A DNA stretch of 64,000 nt from assembly GCA_958295835.1 (NCBI GenBank), contig OY282378.1, positions 3,125,694 to 3,189,693 on the forward strand, written 5' to 3'. Positions 17,856-26,241 of the stretch are shown here, piece by piece. Position numbers and translations under genes: made by a program. A model generated the notes under the pieces. The model was given only the letters and a program-made list of their open reading frames with translations. It searched no databases and had not been told where the DNA came from. The first letter of the stretch is position 1; each line of letters begins with the position of its first letter. Source of the stretch: an uncultured Gammaproteobacteria bacterium (GTDB lineage: Bacteria > Pseudomonadota > Gammaproteobacteria > HK1).

Positions 17856-19109
17856 ATGAACAACGCATTCGAACCGCTGAGCCCTCCCCCGCGCCGGCTG
17901 ATGGGTCCCGGCCCGGTGGACGTCGACCCCCGCGTCCTCCAGGCGATGGCGCTGCCCCTGCTCGGACAGTTCGACCCCCGCTTCACCGAGTACATGAACG
18001 AGGTGATGGCGCTCTACCGTCAGGTGTTCCGCACCAGCAACCGATGGACCCTGCTGGTGGACGGGACCGCCCGCGCGGGTATCGAAGCGGTCCTGGCGTC
18101 GGTGCTCGTCCCCGGCGACCGGGTGCTCGTTCCGATCTTCGGCCGCTTCGGCCACCTGCTGTGCGAGGTCGCGCGCCGCTGCCGGGCCGACGTCGTCGCC
18201 ATCGAGACCGAGTGGGGCACCGTGTTCGACCCGCAACGGATCGAGGACGCGGTGAAGCGCCACCACCCGAAGCTCGTTGCCGTGGTGCAGGGGGATACCT
18301 CCACCACCATGGCCCAGCCGCTCGACGCCATCGGGAGGATCTGCCGCGAGCACGGCGTGCTGATCTACGTCGATGCCACCGCCTCGGTGGCCGGCATGCC
18401 GCTGGAGACCGACGCCTGGCGGCTCGACGCGGTGTCCGCCGGCTTGCAGAAGTGCCTGTCCGGCCCACCGGGGATCGCGCCGCTGACCTTCAACGAGCGG
18501 GTGGAGGCGGTGGTGCGCGCGCGCAAACACGTGGAGCAGGGGATCCGCCCGGAGGATTACGAGGAGGGCGCCGGGCGGATCATCCAGTCGAACTACTTCG
18601 ACCTCTCGATGCTGATGGACTACTGGAGCGAGTCGCGGCTGAACCATCACACCGAGGCGACCTCGATGCTCTACGCGGCGCGCGAATGCGCCCGCCTCGC
18701 CCTCGCCGAAGGGCTCGAAAACCGCTTCGAGCGCCACGCCCGCGCGAGCCGCGCGATGGCCGCCGGCCTGCGCGCGATGGATCTCGCGCTGTTCGGCGAC
18801 CAAGCCCACAAGATGCCCAACGTCACCGGCGTGTACATCCCCGAGGGCGTGCCGGGGGACGGCGTGCGCCATGCGCTGCTCGATGACTTCGGGCTGGAGA
18901 TCGGGACCTCGTTCGGTCCGTTGCACGGCAGGATCTGGCGGATCGGCACCATGGGATACGGTTGCCGCCGGGACAACGTGATGACCTGCCTCGCGGCGCT
19001 GGAAGTGACCCTGCGCCGCTTCGGCCATGCGAGCGCGCCGGGCGCCGGGGTCGAAGCCGCGCTCGCGGCCTGGGATGCGGAAGAATCCGGTGTCGGCGCG
19101 AATGACTGA
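17856..19109 (+). CDS. Class V aminotransferase, ureidoglycine/alanine-glyoxylate type (PucG-like)
   Basis: A 417-residue PLP enzyme. LMGPGPVDVDPRVLQAM and LLGQFDPRFTEYMNEVM are the typical N-terminus of alanine-glyoxylate and (S)-ureidoglycine-glyoxylate aminotransferases. VDGTARAGIEAVLAS precedes the PLP motif SAGLQKCLSGPPG, with the Schiff-base Lys. In purine catabolism PucG-type enzymes move the amino group of ureidoglycine to glyoxylate, producing oxalurate and glycine. A strong AAGGAGAG precedes the ATG at 17856. The preceding gene is a PuuE-type allantoinase, 280 bp upstream. Serine-glyoxylate or alanine-glyoxylate transamination is the alternative. Confidence 0.8.
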   Translation: MNNAFEPLSPPPRRLMGPGPVDVDPRVLQAMALPLLGQFDPRFTEYMNEVMALYRQVFRTSNRWTLLVDGTARAGIEAVLASVLVPGDRVLVPIFGRFGHLLCEVARRCRADVVAIETEWGTVFDPQRIEDAVKRHHPKLVAVVQGDTSTTMAQPLDAIGRICREHGVLIYVDATASVAGMPLETDAWRLDAVSAGLQKCLSGPPGIAPLTFNERVEAVVRARKHVEQGIRPEDYEEGAGRIIQSNYFDLSMLMDYWSESRLNHHTEATSMLYAARECARLALAEGLENRFERHARASRAMAAGLRAMDLALFGDQAHKMPNVTGVYIPEGVPGDGVRHALLDDFGLEIGTSFGPLHGRIWRIGTMGYGCRRDNVMTCLAALEVTLRRFGHASAPGAGVEAALAAWDAEESGVGAND

Positions 19110-19165
19110 GCCGGCTCCGACGCCCGGGTTCGGAAGGGCAGGGCGGGGCCACGCGCGGCTTCGGG

Positions 19166-19266
19166 CCGGGTCGATGAGAGGTGGATTCCGGCGGCCGGAA
19201 GGTGGTTGGAAGACCAGGGACACGGGATGGAAGAGTGGCGATGCCGGATCGATGAGAGGTGAATCA
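19166..19266 (+). repeat. Direct repeat, period 78 bp, upstream of an SDR gene
   Basis: TCGATGAGAGGTG occurs at 19171 and again at 19249, with flanks also alike (CCGG before; GATTC or AATCA after). The second copy supplies the GAGAGGTG ribosome binding site of the SDR gene at 19266, so a former gene start appears duplicated in the spacer. Confidence 0.65.
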
Positions 19267-20048
19267 TGACCGTCGGAAAGCGATTGGAAGGGAAGGTGGC
19301 GATGGTTACCGGAGGGGCGTCCGGGATCGGGGCGGAGAGCGCCAGGTTGTTCGCCGCGCACGGTGCGGGGGTGGCGATCGCGGACCTCAACGACAACCTC
19401 GGCCGGCAGGTGGCCGGCGAGATCTCCGCCGGCGGCGGCTCGGCGCTCTATCGGCGCCTCGATACGTCGGTGGAGGACGAATGGCGCGAGGCGATGCGGG
19501 CGGTGCTGGAACGGTTCGGCCGGCTCGACGTGATGCTGAACGCGGCGGGGGTATCCGGCCGCGGCCCCGACGGCGCCACCTCGCCACCCATCGCGGACGC
19601 GGACCTCGACAACTGGAACCACGTGATGGCCGTCAACGCCACCGGCGTCTTCCTCGGCACCAAGCACGCCATCGAGCCGATGCTCGCCACCGGCGGCGGC
19701 TCGATCATCAACATCTCGTCGATCTACGGGATCGTCGGATCCACGAACAACGCCGCCTATCATGCATCCAAGGGCGCGGTGCGGACCTTCACCAAGTCTG
19801 CCGCCGCGCAGTACGCCACGAAGGGGATCCGGGTCAATTCGGTCCACCCCGGCTTCGTGGACAGCCCCATGACCCAGGCGGTCCACGACGACCCGGAGCG
19901 GTCTGCGACGCGGCTCGCGCAGACTCCGGCCGGCCGGTTCGGACAGCCGATGGACATCGCCTTCGGTTGCCTGTTTCTCGCCTCCGACGAGTCGACCTGG
20001 ATGACCGGCGCGGAGCTCGTGATCGACGGCGGCATGACCGCCGTGTAG
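19266..20048 (+). CDS. Short-chain dehydrogenase/reductase
   Basis: A 260-residue classical SDR: cofactor motif VTGGASGIGAESARLF, acidic residue in VAIADLNDNLG suggesting NAD preference, LNAAGVSG, catalytic NISSIYG followed by YHASKGAV (Tyr and Lys), and the C-terminal ELVIDGGMTAV. It resembles cyclohexanol/cyclopentanol-type and 3-hydroxyacyl-type dehydrogenases, but the substrate cannot be decided. It follows the PucG-like gene by 156 bp, a gap occupied by a duplicated start region. The start at 19266 is supported by the upstream GAGAGGTG. Confidence 0.87.
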   Translation: MTVGKRLEGKVAMVTGGASGIGAESARLFAAHGAGVAIADLNDNLGRQVAGEISAGGGSALYRRLDTSVEDEWREAMRAVLERFGRLDVMLNAAGVSGRGPDGATSPPIADADLDNWNHVMAVNATGVFLGTKHAIEPMLATGGGSIINISSIYGIVGSTNNAAYHASKGAVRTFTKSAAAQYATKGIRVNSVHPGFVDSPMTQAVHDDPERSATRLAQTPAGRFGQPMDIAFGCLFLASDESTWMTGAELVIDGGMTAV

Positions 20049-20317
20049 TGCGTGTTCCCGGCAGGGGAGGGCGCTGGCCGCAGGACGGTCCCGCTCGTTC
20101 GAGGAGCATCGGCGCGCGGACGTCGAAGGCGCCAGCCGGGCTCCGGGCCTTGGCTCGTATGGAACAAGACTGTTCCTCGCCCGTCTACGGCGCTTGCCGG
20201 CCCTGTCCGGCGAACCATCCCGCCGTACCTGGCGTGACGAATGCGCCGGTGTTGGACCTTCGCGGCGCGGACGCGCAATATGGAGACGGGCCGGAGGGTG
20301 CGGGGTCGAGGACGCCG

Positions 20318-20701
20318 GTGAAGCAGACGTTGACCTGCTGGAAGTGCGGGGCCTCACTCGCGGACGTGCCCGTTCCCTTCGCGCGGGTCGCCGAATGCCC
20401 GCGGTGCCGTGCGGATCTCCACGTGTGCAGAATGTGCGAATTCATCGACCCCGGGGTGCGCCGGGGCTGCAAGGAGCCGGTGGCGGACGACGTGTCGAAC
20501 CGGGAGCGCGCGAACTTCTGCGGATACTTCACGCCGGCCGCGGGCCTGGGTCCCGGCATGGAGGATGGGGCATCGCAGGCCGCGCGCGTGGAGCTCGACG
20601 GCCTCTTCGGGCTGGCCCCGCCGAGCTCCGCCTCGCCGGGCGATGCGGACGAGGCGCGGCGCCGGCTCGACGAGTTGTTCGGGGCCGAGACCAGAAAATG
20701 A
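20318..20701 (+). CDS. Conserved zinc-ribbon protein of unknown function
   Basis: About 127 residues with two pairs of zinc-ligand cysteines at the N-terminus (LTCWKCGASL and ECPRCRADLHVCRMCEF). More cysteines follow at RRGCKEPV and NFCGYFTP, and then a variable tail ends in ARRRLDELFGAETRK. I recognise this pattern as a conserved hypothetical family of gammaproteobacteria without an established function. The GTG at 20318 places the CWKCG motif at residue 6. An in-frame ATG at 20159 would add 53 residues with no recognisable similarity. It is 12 bp upstream of a DksA/TraR-like zinc-finger gene, so the two are probably co-expressed. Confidence 0.65.
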   Translation: MKQTLTCWKCGASLADVPVPFARVAECPRCRADLHVCRMCEFIDPGVRRGCKEPVADDVSNRERANFCGYFTPAAGLGPGMEDGASQAARVELDGLFGLAPPSSASPGDADEARRRLDELFGAETRK

Positions 20702-20713
20702 TCCGGGGACGCC

Positions 20714-21064
20714 ATGGACGATGCCGTTGACGTCGCGGCTTTCCGCGACCTGTTGCTTGCACGCGAACGCACGCTGATCGAGGAGGAGACGAGCGGCGGC
20801 GACTCCGCGAGCACCATCGAGCTGGATCAGGCGCGGGTCGGGCGGCTGTCGCGCGTGGATGCGCTGCAAGCGCAGCAGATGGCCAAGGCGTCGAGTCGGC
20901 GCCGGCACGCGGAACGGGGACGGATCGCGACCGCCCTCAAGCGGATCGATGACGGTGAGTACGGGTACTGCCTGAGCTGCGGCGACATGATCCCGGTCCC
21001 CCGCCTGAAGATCGATCCCGCCGCGACGCAGTGCGTGGGCTGTGCGGCGAGCTCGGAGGCATGA
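20714..21064 (+). CDS. TraR/DksA-type zinc-finger protein
   Basis: A 116-residue protein with an N-terminal coiled-coil helix pair and the C-terminal C4 zinc finger GYCLSCGDMI and TQCVGCA of the DksA/TraR family. The sequence between them, ALKRIDDGEYG, is the classical lead-in. DksA-like proteins enter the RNA polymerase secondary channel and modulate transcription, often with ppGpp. The acidic tip of the coiled coil is not clearly the DxxDxA of E. coli DksA, so this may be a paralogue of different specificity. It directly follows a zinc-ribbon gene. Confidence 0.8.
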   Translation: MDDAVDVAAFRDLLLARERTLIEEETSGGDSASTIELDQARVGRLSRVDALQAQQMAKASSRRRHAERGRIATALKRIDDGEYGYCLSCGDMIPVPRLKIDPAATQCVGCAASSEA

Positions 21065-21356
21065 CGATGCGGGGGGCCGCCGCTTCCTCACGGTTGCATG
21101 GTCACTCGTGGCGTTCCGGGCAGGGTAGGGGTGCCCGGTCCGAACGGGCTCACGATCCATCGGGCTCGATGCCGGATGTGGTCCCGTGCCGGACGATTCG
21201 CGGGATGCGGCGCGGGGGGTACATACCGCACCGGGGGGCCGCCGCGAGCGGCCGTGCATCACACGTGATACGCGGCATTCGATGAGCCGGCGCACTCGTG
21301 TCACGTCATCTACGACCGGCGGCGGCCGGCGGCTGATCGGAGAAACGGAGGCGGTC

Positions 21357-22556
21357 ATGGATCGGCGGCGATTTCTCGAAGTGGGAACCGGAGTGACGGC
21401 AGGTCTTGCGGGGCTCGGGCTCGCATCCGGCGTGAGCCGGGCAGACGCGCCCCGCATCCGGCGCCACGTCACCCTTGGAAACACCGGCCTGCGGATCTCG
21501 GACATTTCCTTCGGATCCAGCCGGTCCTCGGATCCGCGGCTCGTCCGCCACGCCGCGGCTCGCGGAATCACCTGCTTCGACACCGCCGAGAGCTATCGCG
21601 GCGGCCGGGCGGAGGAAGCCATCGGCGAGGCGCTGCGGGGCGAGCGCGACCGCTACGTCATCACTTCGAAGCACAAGGCGTGGGGAGGCGAGACCCGCCG
21701 GCAGATGATGGCCGCGCTCGAAGGATCGTTGCGGCGGCTTCGCACCGACTATGTCGACATCTACTTCAACCATGCCGTCAACGACGTGCGGCGATTGCAG
21801 AATCCCGAATGGGCGGAGTTCACGGAGCGGGCCATCCGCGACGGCAAGATCCGGTTTCGCGGCATGTCCGGCCACGGGGGCGCCCTGGTCGAATGCGTGG
21901 ACTACGCGCTCGACCACGATCTCGCCGACGTCATTCTCGTGGCCCACAACTTCGCGCAGGACCCGAGCTTCTACGAGAAGCTGCGTGCGCGGCTCCACTA
22001 CGTGGCCCTTCAGCCCGAGCTGGGGCGAGCCATCGAGCGGGCCAGCTCCAAAGGGGTCGGGGTGATCGCGATGAAGACGTTGATGGGCGCGCGCATCAAC
22101 GACATGCGGCCCTACGAATCGGGCGGCGCCACCTTCTCGCAGGCCGCGTTCCGGTGGGTGCTGTCCAATCCTCACGTCGACGGCCTTGTCGTCTCGATGA
22201 CCAGCACCGCGGACATCGACGAGTACGTGGCCGCCTCCGGCTCCGGTCCGATCGGCGCCGCGGACATGCCGTTGCTCGCGCGCTACGCGGCTCTGCAAGG
22301 GCCGCGGTACTGCCGGCATGCCTGCAATGCGTGCGAGGGGAGCTGTCCGGCCGGCGTCGAGATCTCCGAGGTGCTGAGAACGCGGATGTACGACGTCGAC
22401 TATCGCGATCCGGTGCTCGCGCGCGCCGACTACGCCGCGCTCGGCGCCGGCGCCCGCGCCTGCCTCGCGTGCGACGGAGCACCCTGCCTGGGCGCCTGCC
22501 CGAACGGCATCCCGATTTCCGCGTTCACCCGGGACGCCGCGATCCGGCTCGGCTGA
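21357..22556 (+). CDS. Tat-exported aldo/keto reductase with Fe-S cluster motifs
   Basis: A 399-residue protein. The N-terminus MDRRRFLEVGTGVTAGLAG is a twin-arginine signal ending near SRADA, so the product is probably periplasmic. An aldo/keto reductase barrel follows (LGNTGLRISDISFG, CFDTAESYRGGRAEEAIGEA, and LRRLRTDYVDIYFNH). The C-terminus carries two ferredoxin-like cysteine groups, CRHACNACEGSCP and CLACDGAPCLGACP. Fe-S aldo/keto reductases are a known subgroup, presumably linking the barrel to an electron carrier, but the substrates are unknown. The Tat signal fits export after cofactor insertion. The ATG at 21357 has GGAGGCGG upstream; the frame is open further upstream but lacks similarity there. 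Confidence 0.82.
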   Translation: MDRRRFLEVGTGVTAGLAGLGLASGVSRADAPRIRRHVTLGNTGLRISDISFGSSRSSDPRLVRHAAARGITCFDTAESYRGGRAEEAIGEALRGERDRYVITSKHKAWGGETRRQMMAALEGSLRRLRTDYVDIYFNHAVNDVRRLQNPEWAEFTERAIRDGKIRFRGMSGHGGALVECVDYALDHDLADVILVAHNFAQDPSFYEKLRARLHYVALQPELGRAIERASSKGVGVIAMKTLMGARINDMRPYESGGATFSQAAFRWVLSNPHVDGLVVSMTSTADIDEYVAASGSGPIGAADMPLLARYAALQGPRYCRHACNACEGSCPAGVEISEVLRTRMYDVDYRDPVLARADYAALGAGARACLACDGAPCLGACPNGIPISAFTRDAAIRLG

Positions 22557-22754
22557 GCGGCCGGCGGCTCGATGCCTGACGACATGTTCCGCCCGTGCCC
22601 CGATCTTCGCGCTTGTGCGAGACGGCGCCTCGGACCGGCTCGATGGAACGGCGACCGACCCGATGCCTGAACGCACACCAGAACGACAGTCCGATGGCCG
22701 GACTCCAGCAAGACCCCGTGACCCGGTTCGGCCGGGCGGCGTCCGGCCCGCGCC

Positions 22755-23144
22755 ATGACCCATTTCCTCGCCCATTTCCTCTTCGTCCTGGCCGCGTGGA
22801 CGGTGGTGATCAAGTACCTGTTCCCGGTCGGCTACGCCCTCGCGCACGGGCTGGCCCCCGCCACCCACATCTACCTCGACTTCTGGCCGGTGGCGCACGT
22901 CTGGCTCGGTTGGGCGCTGCTCGCGCGTCCCCGTTACACCTATGCGCTCGCGCTCGCCGTCGCCGTCCTCGAGATCGGGATCGTGGTGACGAAGTTCGTC
23001 CTGTTCCTCGACGAGCCGCAGTGGACGATCTGGACCACGAACTGGTTCGTCAACAAGCTTTTCGTGCTCGGCTGCTTCGTCCTGATGCTCGGGCATCTGC
23101 TGGGGCGACGACAGGAGTACGCATCGCGTCCGGCGTCGGCATGA
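22755..23144 (+). CDS. Small integral membrane protein, unknown function
   Basis: A 129-residue hydrophobic protein with four predicted membrane segments, about residues 5-28, 44-57, 63-85 and 97-115. It has a histidine-containing first helix (MTHFLAHFLFVLAAW) and short aromatic loops (DEPQWTIWTTNWFV). I do not recognise the family. It sits between the Fe-S aldo/keto reductase gene and the selenoprotein gene, all on the same strand. A role as a membrane anchor or electron-transfer partner is possible but unsupported. The start at 22755 is the only one giving a complete first helix. Confidence 0.6.
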   Translation: MTHFLAHFLFVLAAWTVVIKYLFPVGYALAHGLAPATHIYLDFWPVAHVWLGWALLARPRYTYALALAVAVLEIGIVVTKFVLFLDEPQWTIWTTNWFVNKLFVLGCFVLMLGHLLGRRQEYASRPASA

Positions 23145-23382
23145 GGCGATGCGGCCCACGACGGAGCCGCGGCATCCGATGCCCGGGAATCGCAACGACG
23201 GCCGATGAGCCGTGCGGCCGGTGGAAGAGGAATCGTCCCACGCTCGCAGGTGCGGGACGCAGTACGGACGTGCCGGCGATTCCCTGGACTCCTTCCCGGC
23301 TCCGCCGGCTTCCATCAGCGTCTTTCCCGCACTATCTTTCCTTCGAGGGTGCGCGCCGCCCATTCGAAAACGGAGTCAATCC

Positions 23383-24303
23383 ATGCCAAGGCCGCCGGTC
23401 GACTACATCGAACGCACGAGGGAGCAGTACGCCTCGCTCGGCTACCCGCCCTACCAGTGGGTCCACAACGAGGACGCGCCCCCGTTCGCGGCTGTCTCGA
23501 AGCCGCTCGCGGAGTCGCGGATCGGGCTGATTGCTTCCGGGGGGATCTATCGCAAGGGACAGATCGCGTTTCACTACCGGGACGACTTCAGCTTCAGAAT
23601 CATTCCGAACGACACCGGGAAGTCCGCGCTTCGCGTCACGCACTTCGCCTATGACGTGACCGACGCACGCTCCGATCCGAACGTCGTGTTCCCGCTCGAG
23701 ACGCTGCGCGCGGAGGCTCGCGAGCGGGGCATCGCCGAGGTCGGACCGAACGCGTACACGTTCATGGGCGGGATCTACTCGGCGCGCAAGGTGCGCGAAC
23801 GCCTCGCCCCGGCGCTCGCCGAGCGCATGGAGGACGACGCGGTCGACGCCGCGCTGCTCGTCCCGGCCTGACCGGTGTGCCATCAGTCCGTCGGATTGAT
23901 CGCACGAGAGATCGAGCGCCGCGGGATCCCGACCGTCTCCATGTCGAGCGCGTGGTCGATCACCGCGGCCGTCAACCCGCCCCGCGCCGTGTACCTGGAC
24001 TTCCCGCTCGGCCACACGGCGGGAAAGCCGCATGATCCGGCGCTGCAACGTCGGATCCTGCGGGACACGCTGGAGGCGCTGGTCGCCATCGACACGCCCG
24101 GGACGATCCGCCGGCTGCCGTACCGGTGGGCCGAGGACGATGCCTGGAAGGACCTCGTGATGCGTCCGGACCCCGGCGGGTCGGGCGGGGACGACCGGAT
24201 CGAGCGGCATCCCGATCCGCAGTACCAGTACGAAGAAGACCGGGTGACGGCGGAAGCCGCGTTCGAGCGCGACGGATGCCCGACCTGCGTGTTTCTCGCG
24301 TAG
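23383..24303 (+). CDS. GrdB-family selenoprotein with in-frame TGA at codon 163
   Basis: A 306-residue protein if the TGA at 23869-23871 is read as selenocysteine. The two halves are in the same frame, with exactly one stop between them. Both halves belong to the glycine/sarcosine/betaine reductase selenoprotein B family: VDYIERTREQYASLGYP, VASGGIY-like LIASGGIY, RVTHFAYDVTDARSDPNV, then CHQSVGLIAREIE, NPPRAVYLDFPLGHTAG and LPYRWAEDDAWKD. The Sec lies in VPA-U-PVCHQ, a UxxC redox motif at the position where relatives have U or C. The preceding sequence AALLVPA is the family's lead-in to Sec. A hairpin just downstream fits a bacterial SECIS element. In anaerobic clostridia GrdB-type proteins reduce glycine, sarcosine or betaine; the function of aerobic homologues is unknown. 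Confidence 0.85.
23876..23906 (+). promoter_or_regulatory. Candidate bacterial SECIS hairpin
   Basis: Immediately after the TGA (23869-23871), bases 23877-23880 pair with 23902-23905 and 23882-23889 pair with 23893-23900, around a GUC loop at 23890-23892. Only C23881 against C23901 is unpaired and only one G-U pair occurs. The loop starts 18 bases after the TGA, about the spacing in the E. coli fdhF element, and contains GU. This is what SelB needs to decode UGA as selenocysteine. Confidence 0.75.
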
Positions 24304-24463
24304 CGGCCCGGATCGAGGGCGGTGGTATCGGTTCGGCGCCCGCGCTCCGTCATCGCGTCGGCGGCCGGGGCGTGGGACCACGGGAGCGACACCCGGAACG
24401 GGTCACGGAAGCGGGAGCACGGTCGGCGTGGCTCGGACCACGCGGGCCCGGGGCGCCGCCGGC

Positions 24464-25240
24464 TCAGAAGTCGTCTTCCAGGCCGTCGACCGCGGATCGG
24501 TCGTAGCCGCGGCTCGCCATCAAAAGCTGCCGCGTGTACGGGTGCTCGGGGGCGTTGGCGCGCAGCCGCTGCACGGACAACGTCTCCAGCACCGCCCCGT
24601 GCTGCATCACCGACAGCCGGTCGCACATGTGGCTGACCACCGCGAAGTCGTGGCTCACCAGCACGTAGGTGAGACCGTGCTCGCGCTTGAGCCGGGTCAG
24701 CAGGTTGAGCACCTCCGCCTGCACCGACACGTCCAGTGCGGAGGTCGGCTCGTCGAGGAGCACCACGTCCGGCTCGATGATCAGGGCACGGGCGACCGCC
24801 ACCCGCTGGCGCTGCCCGCCGGAGATCTGGTGCGGGTAGCGGAAGCGGAACGAGGCGTCCAGCCCGACCTCCTCCAGCCAGCGCACCACGCGCGCCTCGA
24901 TTCCATCGAAGCGGTGGATGCGGGCCGGCTCGCTCAGGATCTGATCGACGGTGTGGCGCGGATGCAGCGAGCCGTAGGGGTCCTGGAACACCATCTGCAC
25001 GCGCTTGCGAAATCGCCGCGATCGACGGCGCCCCAGGGTGTCGCCGTCTACACGCATGACCCCCGCCGCATTGCGGATGAGCCCGGCCAGGGCGCGCAAC
25101 ACCGTGGACTTGCCCGAGCCCGACTCCCCCACCAGCCCGAAGCTCTCGCCGCGCGGCACGGAGAAGGTCACGTCGCGCACCGCGTGCACGCGCTGCGCTC
25201 CGTGCCCGAACACGACGTCCAGGTTCTCCACCTCGATCAC
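24464..25240 (-). CDS. Oligopeptide/dipeptide ABC transporter ATPase (DppF-type)
   Basis: A 258-residue ABC ATPase: [35 protein letters not shown] (the OppF/DppF signature), [34 protein letters not shown] and [17 protein letters not shown]. It is the last gene of a permease-ATPase operon (28.3 to 24.5 kb), downstream of the DppD-like ATPase. Together the two ATPases power peptide, or possibly opine-like, import. The GTG at 25240 begins [12 protein letters not shown]. The frame is open upstream to 25312, but two decayed copies of this start lie there, so the real start is the copy closest to the body of the gene. The C-terminal zinc or Fe-S region found in some relatives is absent. Confidence 0.88.
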   Translation of the reverse strand: MIEVENLDVVFGHGAQRVHAVRDVTFSVPRGESFGLVGESGSGKSTVLRALAGLIRNAAGVMRVDGDTLGRRRSRRFRKRVQMVFQDPYGSLHPRHTVDQILSEPARIHRFDGIEARVVRWLEEVGLDASFRFRYPHQISGGQRQRVAVARALIIEPDVVLLDEPTSALDVSVQAEVLNLLTRLKREHGLTYVLVSHDFAVVSHMCDRLSVMQHGAVLETLSVQRLRANAPEHPYTRQLLMASRGYDRSAVDGLEDDF

Positions 25241-25388
25241 GTCACGTCCCGCGCCCGCCGGTCTTCCGCGTCGAGCCCGCCCGAACGACGACGTCCGGAT
25301 TCTCCGACTCAATCACCGCCCGGTCGCTGGTCGTAGCGGGTGCCGGCGTCGGCCGAACGACGACGTCCGGGTGCTCCAACTCAATCAC
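25204..25388 (-). repeat. Triplicated start region of the DppF gene
   Basis: Three roughly 37-base copies end at 25240, 25316 and 25388 (periods 76 and 72). On the minus strand they read [12 protein letters not shown] (the functional start), VIESENPDVVVR and VIELEHPDVVVR. The outermost copy still overlaps the DppD stop codon as GTGATTGA, the normal overlapping junction. The outer two are in frame with each other but not with the inner one. Confidence 0.85.
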
Positions 25389-26241
25389 GCCCCGGACCCT
25401 GCTCCGCAAGCCACGCGGGGTCGCGTTGCAGGACCGGCAGGGTCTCGGCATCCCGGTCGATCCCGGGCAGGCAGCGCATCAGGCCGCGGGTGTATCCGTG
25501 GCTCGACCGGCCCAGGTCGCGCGCGTCCAGGGTCTCCATGATCTGCCCGCCGTACATGATGATCACGCGGTCGCAGAACGACGCCACGAGGTTGAGATCG
25601 TGGCTGATCATCATCAGCCCCATGCCGCGTTCGCCGACCATGTCGTCGAGAATGGCCAGGACCTGCATCCGGACCGTCACGTCCAGGGCCGAGGTCGGCT
25701 CGTCGGCGATGATGACCTCCGGGTTCGGGATCATCATCATCGCGATCATGATGCGCTGGCCCATGCCGCCCGACATCTCGTGCGGCCAGGCGCGATAGAC
25801 GCGCTCCGGGTTGCGGATGCGCACCGCCGCGAGCATCTCCAGGGTGCGCTCGCGCGCCTCGCGGCGGCCGGCGCGGGTATGGACCAGGAACGCCTCTTCG
25901 ATCTGCTTGCCGACGGTGATGACGGGGTTCAGGGAGTACTTGGGGTCCTGCATGACCATCGAGATGTGGTCACCGCGGATCCGGCGCATGGTGCGTTCGC
26001 TCGCGTTCAGCAGGTCGACGTCCCGAAACGCCATGCGCCGCGCCCGCACCTCGCCGTTGCGGGGGATCAGGCCCAGGATCGCCCGCCCGGTCTGCGTCTT
26101 TCCGGAGCCCGACTCGCCGACGATGCCGAGGCGTTCCCGTCCGAGGGTGAAGCTCACCCCGCGCACCGCGTCCACGACCCCCTTGGGGGTCCGGTACCGG
26201 ACCCGCAGGTCCTCGATCGTCAGCAGCGGCCCGTCATCCAC
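25381..26241 (-). CDS. Oligopeptide/dipeptide ABC transporter ATPase (DppD-type)
   Basis: A 286-residue ABC ATPase: [37 protein letters not shown] (the DppD/OppD signature), [36 protein letters not shown] and MMISHDLNLVASFCDRV. Conserved residues start at LLTIEDLRVRYRTPKG, so a GTG at 26241 is favoured; an ATG at 26286 would add 15 unrelated residues. It is preceded by the DppC-like permease and followed by the DppF-like ATPase. The spacer before it carries a duplicate of the DppC tail. Confidence 0.88.
   Translation of the reverse strand: MDDGPLLTIEDLRVRYRTPKGVVDAVRGVSFTLGRERLGIVGESGSGKTQTGRAILGLIPRNGEVRARRMAFRDVDLLNASERTMRRIRGDHISMVMQDPKYSLNPVITVGKQIEEAFLVHTRAGRREARERTLEMLAAVRIRNPERVYRAWPHEMSGGMGQRIMIAMMMIPNPEVIIADEPTSALDVTVRMQVLAILDDMVGERGMGLMMISHDLNLVASFCDRVIIMYGGQIMETLDARDLGRSSHGYTRGLMRCLPGIDRDAETLPVLQRDPAWLAEQGPGRD

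Noticed and set aside
17337..20357. A 1006-codon open frame on the minus strand opposite the PucG-like and SDR genes
   Set aside because: It is an antisense shadow of high-GC codon use; it has no protein motif, is rich in Arg/Pro/Ala/Gly and covers two clear genes on the other strand.
23869..23871. Reading the GrdB-like gene as a pseudogene with a nonsense mutation
   Set aside because: The stop is TGA, at the expected Sec position, both flanks are well conserved in the same frame, and a SECIS-like hairpin follows at the right distance.
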